Positions 12,997 through 26,700 of a stretch of 64,000 nt of DNA are shown in pieces. The position numbers were made by a program, and so were the translations under genes. Each line of letters opens with the position of its first letter. The stretch's first letter is position 1. A model generated the notes under the pieces. That model was not told the origin of the DNA, ran no database searches, and worked only from the letters and a program-made list of their open reading frames with translations. Source of the DNA: Andrena cerasifolii. Lineage: Eukaryota > Arthropoda > Insecta > Hymenoptera > Andrenidae. The stretch covers positions 12,254,501-12,318,500 of the forward strand of contig NC_135122.1 in assembly GCF_050908995.1 (NCBI RefSeq). Direction: 5' to 3'.

Positions 12997-15900
12997 GTAA
13001 CGTTTGCTTCTTGAATTCACTCCCTCCATTCTTTCACAGACTCGTTTTCCACTTCTGTTTTAATGTATCATGCGGTAGTTTTGTTGGAGTAAGGAGTAAA
13101 CGATGTTTATCTCCAGGTATCGATCAAAGTACAAGATTCCTTTCAAGATACTCTTGCGCTAGAAAACACAGCCACTTGAACACTTAGAATCAGTTAACAG
13201 ACACGAAACCTTGTGTGATCTACGCTCTTTTGGAAAGTACCCCGAATTTAGTGTACACTTGTCTTTAGCAGATACATTAATCAGTAGTAAAGACTGCTGT
13301 TTTAAGTGAGCGTTTTAAGTGCCCTTTTGTTATCTCTACGCCCGTTGTCTCCTAAACTATATTATAAAGCTGTAAAGGACGTACTGTGGCATGTAAAACT
13401 AGAGTTAAACTTAATGTATACACGTGTCAACTCATGCTAGCTTGGTCCTAAGTACGTCCACCTTCAAAAATCACCGTGGAAGGGCTGATTTCGACGACAC
13501 AGTCGAAGAATACCGAACACGTCGCGTGTTGTATCCGACGGACACGCATGGAGCCGATACCGCACGAATCTGGAGCGTTTCCCTCGCTACCCCTGCACTA
13601 GATCCAGGACACTGGATCCCAAATCCCAAAACGGCTCAAGTTACCCTCGGAGACTTATTAACAAAGCAGCTCCGATCAATCATTTCATCCAATTACTGGT
13701 TTCGCTATTATCCCCCGCTCCAATCCAGACTTGGGTATAACCGCGCTCCACCTAATGAACATTGATCGGACTTCTGTATCAATTTCTGACCTGCAACGTT
13801 TGCATGCAATTTTGTGGTGATCGTAAACACAGGCTGATCCGCCGAACAAGTTTTCACTGAACCAGAAATATCATGGGATTATTATATTACATAGAGGAAC
13901 GTGGCTGAAAGGTTTTGCCATTCGCTTCGATTGAATTTTATCATCAGATATTTAGAGCGATTGTAGGCGGTTAGAGTAATATCACAATTGTTTCAATACG
14001 TCTCCCGTAATTACTGCGGCAAATAAATTGCTTTTCCCGTGTGCGTGACTGCAGCGTTCCGATCGAGGCAATTAATAATACTCCGGTTATGCGAATTTAG
14101 ATGACGGTCGAGATAATTCCGTCGCGGAAGACTTAATGTATCTTGCGCGACGTTAATTACCAGAGTGCATTAGCGCGATCGGTAGTTTTTGCTAGAGATC
14201 AACGTTAGAAATCACGAATCAGAGCTGAAATTTTCCAGAATGCATTTTCGTCCCGTTAGCTGCTTCGGGCTGTACCTCCAGTTTTATGTCTCCGTTCTTT
14301 TTTCTCTACGCAACCTAATATGGCACACCGCTTTCGGGCAGTCTCGTAAATCGTCCCCGCGTCGAGCATGCAAACATCGAGATCCAATAAGAGAATTCGA
14401 ATAGACACTTATCAAACAGAGCACCTACGTTCCGCTAAGCACTTCATCCTCTTCGAACGCTCAGTGTCGTCATTATCGCATTAGAAAAGATTACCCACTT
14501 TACAATTTACCATTAGCTCGAACAAGCTCTACAAAACCAATCCCACGTTATACCTAATCACCTTGACATCTAAGTAACTTCTTCTACGCGTTATCTCGTT
14601 TCCTTTGCAACACCGTGTGGCGATTAGGCTAGATGAATGAACCGTGCCAGCGTATCATTAGTAAATCGTTCATGGCAGTGAATGCAGACCATTAATCGGT
14701 CGTAGAGTACTCGTCGAAGCCCTGCCAATTTCATCCCCATCGCTCTTGTCTCTCTTGACTGAAACTCCTGACGCCAGCGTTGCACCGTTGTCCCGGCAGT
14801 GTTTGCAGAGGACGCTCGTGGAGCAGGCCACGTTAAAGCATAATTGAAAAATCGTTAGTATCGCGTCGATCTGGTTGCCCATGTGGCGGTGGCATGCTAC
14901 TGGCGCACGGCCGCTAATTAGTCGTCCAGAGACGATGGAAAACGGAAACCAGACTCCTGTATCGGCCCGTCCAAACGTATATCCGATAATTCCAATTTCG
15001 GCGAGCGGACCGTTGTCGTCGTCGTCGTCGCCGATGCCGTGTCGTCGTCTCGCGAAAACGCTCTGGCCACCGACTGTCGTTTATAATGTCACTCTTGCTG
15101 TATCGGCTGCACGCGGTCGCACACCGCTATCGACGCGACAACACTTTCGGCGGAGGGGTGAGAATCGACAAAACAATTTTGAACGAGCGCTGGCCTCTGG
15201 CCCCTGCCCCGCTGCTGCCGTATTATCGGGGGGGCCGTTGCGGCTGCCGCGCGACGAGAAAGATTTATCAACGAATAAGGACCCGCGTGGAGAGAGGCCC
15301 GACGATGGGGCAAACGTTTCGACGACGGGAATTAGCGTGTTACGACGCCTCCTCCAGTTAAGGTCCGCTCCAATCCTCTGTTTGCGATATTAAGCCCCCG
15401 TGTAATCTCGTTGGTCGCGGCCGGTGTCGGTGATCGATAACCAAAGCGTTTTTGCATAATGCACTTACCGTTTGTCACTGTCCCGATCGATTTTGTCCAC
15501 CCGGAGATCCGTTGGATCGACTTCTTCGCGCGCGCACACGAGAGACTCGTCACCGATGACTCTCTGATTTCGCTCATCTTCTTTCTACCGGGCTGATTAA
15601 TGCGCCGCGATAACGTGATTGGCCGGCTATCTGTCGTTTGGATGCGCCTCGGTGCCAACTAAGTCCGCCAGCCATCGTTAAGGGGTTCTGTTAAGGTCAG
15701 CGAAGGCGGAAGACGGCGAGGCGTAAGAAACACGACCGTCGTCGAATTAGAAATCAGAAACGAGGCGACGGGATCGACATCCAGGTGAATAAACGGCACG
15801 GAAGCTCGATTAGCAGCTGTACAGTACCGGCGAGCCGCGCGGAGGAAGTCGCGAAAAGAGCAACTTCACAGGATGCTACATCTTGGTTGCTGGTTAAACA

Positions 15901-18900
15901 TCATCGGCTTCCGTTCTGAATTTTCTGACACTTTGTATGCACGTCCTGGATATCCAGTACAAATCTGTTCGCGCAAGGAGCATTGCACGCGATCCTGCTA
16001 ATTCTCTTCTGCTGTTTCAAGCTACAATTACGTGGGTGGAGGACTTTTATTCCGGAGTAAAACTCTCATGGCTGCACAAGTAGCAATTATTCCACGCCGA
16101 GTTCCATTTGTTTCAATTCGATTGCAGTATACTTACAATAGAGGAAAGATGCACAATTGGATAAGGCGAGGAGCTCGATTTCCACGGGGAATTATACCAC
16201 CGTCAAATGGTGGCGTGGAGGGAAAATCTGAGAAACAAAGTGGTACGAGATCAGCCATGTCTTCCCCGAGGACGAAGAGTAATTGAACCACTTAACCCTT
16301 CGAGCTCCCGGACAATTGAGGAAACCTTCGCGGTTCATCTCCGTGACGAGGAAATTGAAAGGAGAAATCGAGAAGCGGTGAATGAGAAAGAAAAGGGAAG
16401 AAAGGAAGAATGGAGATGGTGTATAAGTAGAAGGAACGGAGGCTGCTTAGCCAGAGGCCAGTCTTGTCCCGCTAATCGAATTATCATTAATTATGATACC
16501 GTACGCGAGAAAGAAGAAAAAGGTAAAAGGCAAGGTCGGCCTCCGCTAATAAGTATGATGGAGAAGAACGGCGGAATGAACAGAGAGGGGGGCGAAAAAA
16601 GAGATAGATGGAAGCGGCTTTAAGTCAGTCCGCTTCTTAAGAGCTGAATTGACGTGTCTACTAATGGATCGCGCTTGCCCCATCTACTTTCTTCTTCAGC
16701 CTCTTTTTCGTCGTGGTCCTTCTTCCTCCTCTGCCTCGCCTTCTTCTCCTCCTCCACCTTCGTCGCGTACCACCGCTATTACTGCCGCAGAATCGTCCAT
16801 GTGCATTCAGATTCTACGCTGCGTTCCACCATTTCTGGCTGTTTCGCGGTGGAATACTGATTCCTTTCTAAAAAAAATAATGGATTTCGAAGTAGAAACT
16901 TTTAAACGCCTCCCCCTTGCCCCAACGAATTGCACAATTCGATCGTGCGATTCGCGCCGGCACGGAAAGGACAAAAAATGGCACTGCAACGCGAACAGCC
17001 GTTAAACAGACTCATTTTGCATTTTCATATAATCGACATTTTGCTTGCTGCCACCGGTTTTAATACCCCCTCGTGCGTTTAATCAAACGAATCTCGTGGA
17101 GCACGCGACTCAGTGCCTCCGACGTGTATGGAACGATCGTTAATATTTTCAATTAGAGAAGATATTAATCATTTGTAGCGCGCTTTTCGAGACCATCGAT
17201 CGTCTTTTTTACGTATTAATTCACTTGACGTCGAACAGTGGCAACGAATGTCCGTCTGTTTAACTTGAGCCGCCATCATCATAGAGGGATAGCTCCTAGT
17301 TCGCCGAGCGAGCTCCACGGAGGAGCGCTCGATAAGTTCCCCGCGTGAGGTTTTAATTCGAAACGACACGTCGCTGAGATAAATCGGCTCGATAGGAGGA
17401 AAAATGGAAAGGGGCACGGGAGGAGCGTGAAGCGTGCCGCAATCAATCTTACCTCGTACGGTGGCGCGCCCAAGATTAATGCACTTTCAAATTTCATTAA
17501 TTCCTCGCTGCATAATGAGCCGCGGGACGAACGAATAACTTTCCTTAATGCGACGATAACGCCCGCCCGTAATTGCATCAATTCCTTCGTAATTCGCACG
17601 ATTATCCTTTCTGATTTTCCGGCCAGCACGGCGCTAACTGCTCCCCAGCACGCTCCCGATTAATCACACGCGGCCTTCACGGATCTCCGCGTAATTAGAG
17701 TGCGCCGTGGCGACGAATCGGGACGATTAATCGAGTGCCTTTGAGCAAGTAAACGCTGCAGCGGGATAATCGTCCCCGTCTCCACTGTACCACCCCGAAG
17801 CCTGAATTTCCAACGCGAGAAATGGATTCCATCTGACAAGAAACTATAACTTGCAAGACGTTACCAAGTTATAGAGAATGGGCCGCGACTTCAGTTCAAT
17901 AGAAATATCTCATTGTTTCCAAGTTGAGCGATTTCTGACAGAGAGAACAATCGACGGTTGCTACTGATATACTTCGCACGAGTGATCGACGACCATCCAC
18001 TTAGAAATATTAGTGACAACAAACGTGGTATCATTGACCGGCGAAGAACGGGACTGAACGGATGAAATATATGTTCGCGCAACAAAAGCAGCGTAACAAC
18101 GTAAAACTGAATAGTTAACAGGGGGAAACGGTGTTCCTATTGAAAGGAACGGCGGAATTAAAGCGGTCGGGGCAGAGGTAACGGCGTCGCGGCGCTCTGG
18201 AACGCCGCAGGTAAAAGTGCTTTGTTAGGGAGAGTAATTTCGATCGCGTGACAACAGCAATATAGCGCGGGGAGAAGGGGGCGCGGGCAATTACGTGTAA
18301 TTTCATACCCATTTATTGCCAGGATAGCTCGTTTTTCGATTGCTTTTCGAGTCTCGCTAACCGACGTTCGGGCTTGATCGACGGAACTCGAAACGAGTCG
18401 ACTGCATCGGATTAATCGGCTGTACGAGTCACTCGCGATCGATTCCCCCTTGTGAAATAAAACGGGGTAACAAGTATCCCAATTATCGAACCGTGAGTAA
18501 TAAAATGACGCGATATTTAAACCGATAATGAGCCTATGCGTGGAATGTTTTACTTCGAAGATAAAGCGGTTCCGACCGTTCACAACGAATATAGGGTAGG
18601 TACATTGATTGACATCGGGGAATAGCTATCGATTTCTAATCTGGAATTTCGAAACGCAGATATCTTCGAGAAGCTAGAGGATCACTGAAAAATGGCACGC
18701 CCTTACTGGAAGCTTGAGTTCAAAGTCTTCGAATACAGGAGCTACTGCCCTGGTTCGAATCCACGTACTAGAGGGATCGATTTTCTGTTTACGAAAGTCG
18801 AGATAATCTCGTCACTGTCGCGAGAAATTGACAGAGTAGCCGCAATGCGAATTACGTGCACTTTCGTTGGCACTTATTTCGGGGGTAAAAATACCGAGTA

Positions 18901-20663
18901 CCCAATAATGTGGCCCAAAACTCCAGAAAATCGCCTTAACCAAGTATGCGATGGATTTCCACAGCTTTCTTGGTGAAAGCTCTTCTAAATTATATCAACG
19001 GACCCTATCTAGCGGTAGACTTTCCCGTCGTCAGACGATCCAACCCCTTTCGCGCAGGGACTTGATCGATTCCAACAGTTGCCGCGGAGGGTTGCAGAGT
19101 CGCGTCACCGTTCGATTTCCGCGCACGCCTGCGAAATTCTGCTGTTTCTTCCGCGTGGAAGGGACCAATGGACGTGCACCAGTCGAAGACAGGGACGGAG
19201 CCGATCGCTGGAACGAGCGAGAGGCGCGCCGATTTAACCGAATTACCGTTGGATCAAAGCTTACGAGTGGTAATTGGCGCACAGGTGTCGCCGATCAATC
19301 GTACACCGGGCGTCGGGGAAGCTATTTCGCCACTCTCCTACATCGAAACTCTCCGTGATCGATAATGGCGCGAGGTGGATAGGGCTCTGTGCACAGACGT
19401 GTCCAATGAGACACATCGTCGGGCGACGATACGGAGACAGACAGCCTCGGTGAAGCGGGGGTGGATGCAGGGAATGACGCAGGTAGAGGAAGCAGAAACG
19501 CTCGTGGCAGGGTACCAAGCGATTTGCGCGCAGATTAGGGATCAGTCGGGTCGTTAGAACGGAACATTCTTATGGTCTGCGCGCGAGGGATCAGGTTGAC
19601 TCTTTTAGAAATTCGTGTTCAATATACAGGAGAATTCGTGTTCGTGCGCTTGCACGACGACGATGGAGAGATTGTAATAAGCCTCGCATGCTTGGGAACA
19701 ATTAAATTATTAGTAGGTACATTGTGCACGGCGGGGGTGTTTTATTGCGTGGCGCGCTCTGGTTCCGGTCTGCCTTCGAGGCCTGCTTACGAGAACACCC
19801 AGTGGACGATCGCGTAATATTCCATTCGATTTCTTGCAGAGGCTGCATGCCTTTCGGGGCAGAGTCTTATCAACGATAGCCAACAGATTTCTGAGAGTTC
19901 CTTCACCCTTTCGAGGGCGGCGAGCCGCTGCTTTCTGCGGGGTTGAATGTGCTTCTTCTTGTTTCACAGTTTAACGGGTTACCCGATGGGATAGCGAATC
20001 GTTGACTCACGATATACAGTGGCTCTGTCCGAAATTAATTTCGCCGAGGCACTTTCGCGGCTTCTTTCTGAACACGTTTATAAAACACGGGGCGCGCGTT
20101 CGCGAACGGACGCACACAACGGCGATCGACCGTCGCACGATGCAGCCCAGAGATTTCCCAATAAAGGCTGCACGCCACCGAACAATTAAATTATTAAGTA
20201 GTAACGATAACGAGGGGCAGCCGCGTTGATTACTATTATAACGAAGGCACCGAGCAGCCGCGAATTTTAATCCCTCGGGAATGAACGCAAACAAATATCC
20301 TGGCTCGGCAAATCGCTGGAAAAAAGCCTCAGTTCTACTTCTAGCGGGCCCAAGGAATAATTAAATCATATACATGGTCATTAAACCGAGCTAGCTCTTG
20401 AAGAAAACACGTAGGCTGTGAATATATGTTGTGTCTGCGAGATTTTCGTGAGAACTGCACGTTTCGCTCATTTAACTCCCTTCGTAGCAATTCGTTTGAC
20501 TCGATTAGGTGTGTTCTAAGTTCGGTATCGTTTCAATTAACGCGCCTCGAGATGATTACCGAGTACGTTGACCCGTTTAGAAGGAAATTTTATCCCTCCC
20601 CTGTTGCAAGAACTTGATGACAGCTTAAGAGCCTTTCGCCGAGCGTTCTTAAGACACGTTGCA

Positions 20664-20718
<55 letters not shown>

Positions 20719-23700
20719 CCTCCCTCTCTCTCTCTCTCTCTCTCTTGCCTCGTTCGCGTTCTCGCCACCGCTTTGACAATTTAATAATTCGATACCTGGT
20801 ACGCGAATAATCGACGAACCTGATACTCTCCTCTTACCAATCGAGAATCAAGAGACCGCGTTCTAGCCGCTCCTCCTCTCTCTTTCTGTCTCCCTTCCAA
20901 TTTCTTCACGTATCCCCAGTTATTTTCTCGATTTCCTGGGCTCGACGAGAAATAAAATTCATTGCTTGAATTACTGAACGCCGGCCAGCACCAGGAAAAA
21001 TCGTTATCCGATCAGCTCCGCTCCGACTCGCCACCAGCTAGCATCGTGCCGCGCACCGGTCTCCCGTAAGTCTGCGTTAATCTTTTGCTTCGAAATAAAA
21101 ATAATGTCCCCTTATTCCTCGACTCCCTCCCTGTAAAATATGTAACTCTTTCGAGGCGGCAGTACAACCTTTATAATAAGTATCGCCACTGAAAGCCTGT
21201 CGTGTCCCGATGGTACTTTGCAGTGCCCAGCCTGCAGGTCTCGTTTCTCTTTCTGGTGTCCCACGCGTCGTCGCATCTTGTCGAGGGATGGATATTTATA
21301 TCGCTGGAGAGCGCAGTGTTTCGCTACTAAACACAGTGCGTCAATTCGGTAGTATCCCATTCCGAAGTGCTGCGCGCTTGAAGGGGTGGGAAGGTGGTCA
21401 GTGATGGACCGAGTGGTGCAAAGACTTGCAGCTCGAGTAAATAATAGAAACATTGGTTAAACTGGTGTGGCTAGGTGGTGAAGGAGGAATGGCGCCGCGG
21501 GGGTTGGAAACACTTTTCGTTGATCGATAAGTGCGTCGGATTAAAGAGCGGGACAGGTGACAGTGGCTTTTACGAAGAAATTTCCGTCGAAACTTTGTGC
21601 CGCGCAAAGTGGCCATTGCGTTTCGTTCCGGAGATAAAAACCGGAGAAAGAGAGAAAGGGGAGCCAGGAGGAGGAGGAGGAGGAAAGGAGCCCATGGACA
21701 GGAGAAAATAAAGATCAGAGAAAACGAGTGGAAGAGAAAGAAAGAGGGAGAGAGAGGGAGAGAGAGGCGCAACGGTGACGGTCCACGAGAAGACAAATTC
21801 TGTAATCCTCTTTGGTCGGCGAGCTAAGCCCTCTGTGTGACGGCTACCATCTTCTTTCTCTTATTTCCTCCTCTCGTTTTGCCTTTCCTCGTCTCACCCT
21901 GTCCTCCCACGCCGATCAAGGAAATTAGATTTCGAATCGACAGCCGTGCTTAAGTATAAACGACGAAGCGACATCGAACAACGTTGAAAGGGGTGGAGGA
22001 GCAGGAATTTACAAGGTGGAGAGCGAGGGGGGGAGTGGCTCGGATAGAAGGATCCTCTTTACGGGAAAAAGAAACGCTGCCGCGACGGGGAGCTGTTATT
22101 TATACCGGATCGTTGATCGACGATTCAATTCCGTTCGGTTTGCGGGAGCTGGCAAATTGTCAGCGATAAGTATTATTTAATCAGCGAGTGTCGAGAGGCT
22201 CACGCGTCCATCTCGACACGGTTGATTTACGGTATGACTCTTTCAGGACGTGTCCCCCTCTGTCAAGCCGCCCGTGACGGATTCATTAGTCCGCCGTCGA
22301 TCGAATAACCGAAGTCCGCGTTCTCGACTTTCGGGGAACCAATCGGGCTCTCCGATCCCTGTACAAATCTAGAAGGCTGAGGAGAGACGTGGAATTGAAT
22401 TGGACCAGTGGCGACAGTCGAATATACGCGCGGCAATACATTAATGCTTAACGAAACAAGTGGTTTCATTAAATGATCCTCTCGCGGGGAGAATTCAATT
22501 AGGAAGCCGGCGAAGATCGTCTTCGTAACTGAAGCGATTCGTCTCGATTTCGGGAAAACAATCGCGCTTCATCGGTATTCCGCGTCCATGAGAGAAGGAA
22601 GATCGGTATCGCGCCGTTGTAAAGCGGTCCTAGTCCATTCCAGCTACTTAAGAGATTGACACGGGAAGATAGTATAATGGACGGAGCGGTTCGAAGAGGA
22701 ATCGTGGCCCTCTGAATCGGGCATCGGCTCTAATGGGGCCAACACTGATCGTTGATAAATTTTCGAACGCCACGAGCGCCTTTCGATTCTTCCTCGGGGC
22801 GTTAATCGAGTCAAAGGATCGATTAAGGAGGATAATGAAGTCGTGCTAATGTATTTGTCTGGGTTGTTGCCACGGTCCTTCGTATTCGATAAAAAGTTCT
22901 TCGGGATTTCGAATTCTCGCTTGGCTTTGGATATATACAACGTTCAATTTCTTCAGTCCATTTCCGGATCCGTTCCCACCTGATTTTCGCAATGAAAAGA
23001 TTTCACTTAAACAGATTTTTTCACCGTGCGCACTACCTCGGTCGCGGATGACTTTGTAGACCATTCTTCCTTTGCGTTCGGCGACAACGGCGTTGCCTTT
23101 GATCCACGAAAACCGGAGCCACTCGGAAAGATCCACAGGGTGTCTCGATATAACGGAACGAGCAAGGAGTAACAGCGACGGCGCACCACCACTCTGCACC
23201 TGCCTCGTAGAATTTAATCACGATGGTTACTCTGTCCGACCGAAACCAATTATTGCGCAGACGTACTAACACACACACATTTCCGCATCCCAGTTATGCA
23301 GACATTCTATACACGCCTCTATAAACCTCCCGTATCCTTGCATGTCTATATAATATACCCCCGTTAATCTCGTTCTGAACGCTTGCGATTCCATGGGCAT
23401 CGAGAATCGAGGATGGCAGGAGAATAGTCTGCGCTTCTTTTTAGGAGTGGACGTCTGTGAAATTTTACAAACATACACTGTTCCTGTACATCATAACTTG
23501 CCACGTTTTTTCCCTTCCCCTGCAATTGTCACTTAGCACCTGCCACCTCCGAATTCTTTCCTGTAATCAGACCTCCATCCGAGTACCATGAATTTAACAA
23601 ACTAAATAGAATTGTTAGAAACAAGCACCGCACTGAAATTCGATAAGGAAATTCTCATCCCTTGCCTCGCCATCCGCTTCCCTTTCAACGCTCCATTCTC

Positions 23701-26700
23701 CCTTTGGATCCCAAGATCATCCTCTATCGTCATCTCCTAAAACAGGAGTTCCTCTCTCGGGTTGGATCGCTCGGCGAGGTTACAGCCTCGGGGAAGAAGG
23801 GTGCGCAGCTCCCTCTGGTAGCACGGATACACCGGGAGGGGGCGAAAGGTGGGCCCCGAAGCGAAGGAGGACGACGGTGTTGGCACTCTCGGGGGCCATT
23901 ATTGATTGTTGTTGATAATTAGCCGGTACAGGCGCGTCAATCACGAGGCAAGGCGAGGTTATTAGGCTGTTGGTTAGCACCGGGCCGATGCCACACCGAC
24001 GCGCACACACGAGGGATAGGTGCCTCGTTGTGCCGCTGCTCGTGTGTGAGGGAACGCCGCCATTGAGCCACCCGATTACCCCCCACAATTCGATCTAATG
24101 CGCTACGCTGCGACGCGAGAGAAGGTTAATTATGCAGTTAATGAGAGCCTGAATATATACACCCGACGGGGTGTCGGGATGCCGCGATAGAAAAGAGAAT
24201 CATTCGGTACCTGGCCGGTATTCGATTGTTCAATTTGATTTTCGAACGGGCCACGCCGGAAAATGGTCTTCCATTCTCTTTCCGTTTCGCATTACCCGCG
24301 TTAGAGAATGAATGAAACTCCATCGGCGGGGAACCGTTTCGCGTAGTCGGACGGCATACATTTTCTATTCCCCCTAAAATTTATACAAATCCAAAACGCG
24401 GCAAAGCTCATCCAGCGAGCACTGTTCTCCGAGAGGATTGTTAGAGAACACTTGCCGGTGCACGTGTTACGAGAACCAAATGATTGTGCGCGGCAGCAGT
24501 TTCGGGAACAGCTCGAACGCTCAGTACCTAATCAATTCCGTCTTCGTGATAACGCCGCTCATAATCTTGGACACCGTAATAGTGACGGATAATGCCGGAG
24601 TCTGATGGTAATTTGCAGGGAAAATGATCGCGTAATAGTTTGTCGGAAGTGTAGGTTACTTAGTTCACCTGTGGCAAGTTGTTTAATAGTGACAACAGGG
24701 TCGCGTAAGAAGCTAGCCACTTGTCGTTGCTCGACTAACGGTGTAAGACCACTGTGTAAAATCTCTGATAAAGGTTTCTCGAGGAAACCCAGATTCCTCC
24801 TGTTTTCGAAGCAATCTCACTTGAACCGTCAAATAAATTTGCTGTCGCCTGGAAATTGACAGTCTCGCGGCTTATGAAGAAAGTGAATTTCCTTCCTAAT
24901 GTCGGAGAACTTAAAATTCAGACGTACTTCGGCACTTCGTTCTGCGAGGGGAAATAAAGCGTGAGATCGGCACTGGACGAGAACTTACGCCGTCAGAAGC
25001 AACCAAAAACCGAGGTTTTTTACCCTCCTCGCAGCTGACCCCTCAATTTCCGTCAGGCAACACTGAACATCGCGCCAGCAGAATTGCGTTGGATCGTTGA
25101 TTTCTGCGATAAATGGCTGGATCGTGCGTCACGGAATTCACTGACACGTGTATTTTCGTACCTTGACGCCTAACATCCATTCCCTCTGCCCAACGCTCCA
25201 GATAAGAAGCTCCCTTACCGGTTATTAATTGCAGTTTTGCGCGAAACTTATCGATACGTCCGAGAAGCAGGCAAGACACGTTTAATAAGTTGAAATTATA
25301 CTGGATACACGAACGATCTTGTTCGCGATAAACTCGACAACAGGAAACATGGCACTGTTACTATTTAACGTCACATAGCATACGTTCGAACGCCTTTGAC
25401 ATGCAGAACCGACACTTTTCAAGTTAATTTCCTGTTCTATTCCAATAGCGTCCAATTAACAATGTTACTTCTTCATTTTTGATCCCATAGAGCTGACAGG
25501 GAAGTTAATAAAAATTGCGGCGGCACGTTCAGCGAGCTCATTTCAAATTCATAACTAGCCGGGATCGATAACTCATTATTCAAGATTCGGCAATGCCTCG
25601 TGCGTAAACTGCAACGGGTTGCGCGCACAGATTGGATCCATAGCAGCCATTTTAATGGCTACTGCATTATGCGCCGTGTAACAGAGGAAATAATTACAAA
25701 ACCGTGTAAATCAATAATCGGCAAAAGCCTACGGTGTAAGCACGGAAATTAAATGACGCGGGATCGAAACGCAGGCGAACCTGTCCGCGTAGGAAAGCTT
25801 TCGAGCAGCCAAACGGACGTTGCTTCGCGTGTTAAATGAAATCTTTTACAAACGTAATTGCAAGCTAAAAAGTAACGTAAAAATACGCCCTGACACGACC
25901 CGAGGCATGTCAGAATTCTACTTCGCTCCATTAATCGTACCAAAACCCCCAATTAAAACATTCATGCTCTAAATTCCTCGCTCGCGACAATCCAGTTCGA
26001 CCATTTACATTTTGCTCAGCTTTCCGGGCAGAGCATTCATCATCGTTGCACATGCGATATGATAAATTTTCCAATCCCTTGACCTCCGAACACGAGGAAT
26101 CTATAATCCTGCCACTTTGGAAGGTACGTTCTCTAACGAAATTAAAGGAGAGAGAGAGAAAGAGGTGCAGAATGAGACAGAGGTGTAACATTCTTTTTCC
26201 ACAAAACCGTATAATGGAAAGTTCGGCTGGTACGCGAAATCCGGCTCGCGCACGTCCGACGAGCGTTACAACACTTGTAATGGGCAGCATTATACGGGGC
26301 ATAATAGAGGTAATAGCCGGGACTGGATAAATCGATCACCATTACCGTACCTATTAACCGTAACGACCGTTTCCGAGGAGACCTGACCACTCCCGTGGGT
26401 TCCAGGTGAGAACAGCTGCAACTCCACCGGCGGCGGCAGCGACGAGGAGCTCGGCGCGGGCTGCGGGGACGATTTGAACGGGAACGGCGGCAAGAAGAAG
26501 CATCGCCGTAACAGGACGACCTTCACCACCTACCAGCTGCACGAGCTCGAGAGGGCCTTCGAGAAGTCTCATTATCCGGACGTGTACTCCAGGGAGGAGC
26601 TCGCCATGAAAGTCAATCTTCCGGAAGTGCGCGTCCAGGTGAGTCGACCCGCGCGCCGTAGTTTCTTCGGCGTAGATTTTTGCCGCGCGTTGGCCAGGCT

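Noticed and set aside
18750..18764. GGTTCGAATCC, a tRNA B-box-like word
   Set aside because: The flanking bases do not form a T-stem, and no acceptor, D or anticodon arm is found upstream.
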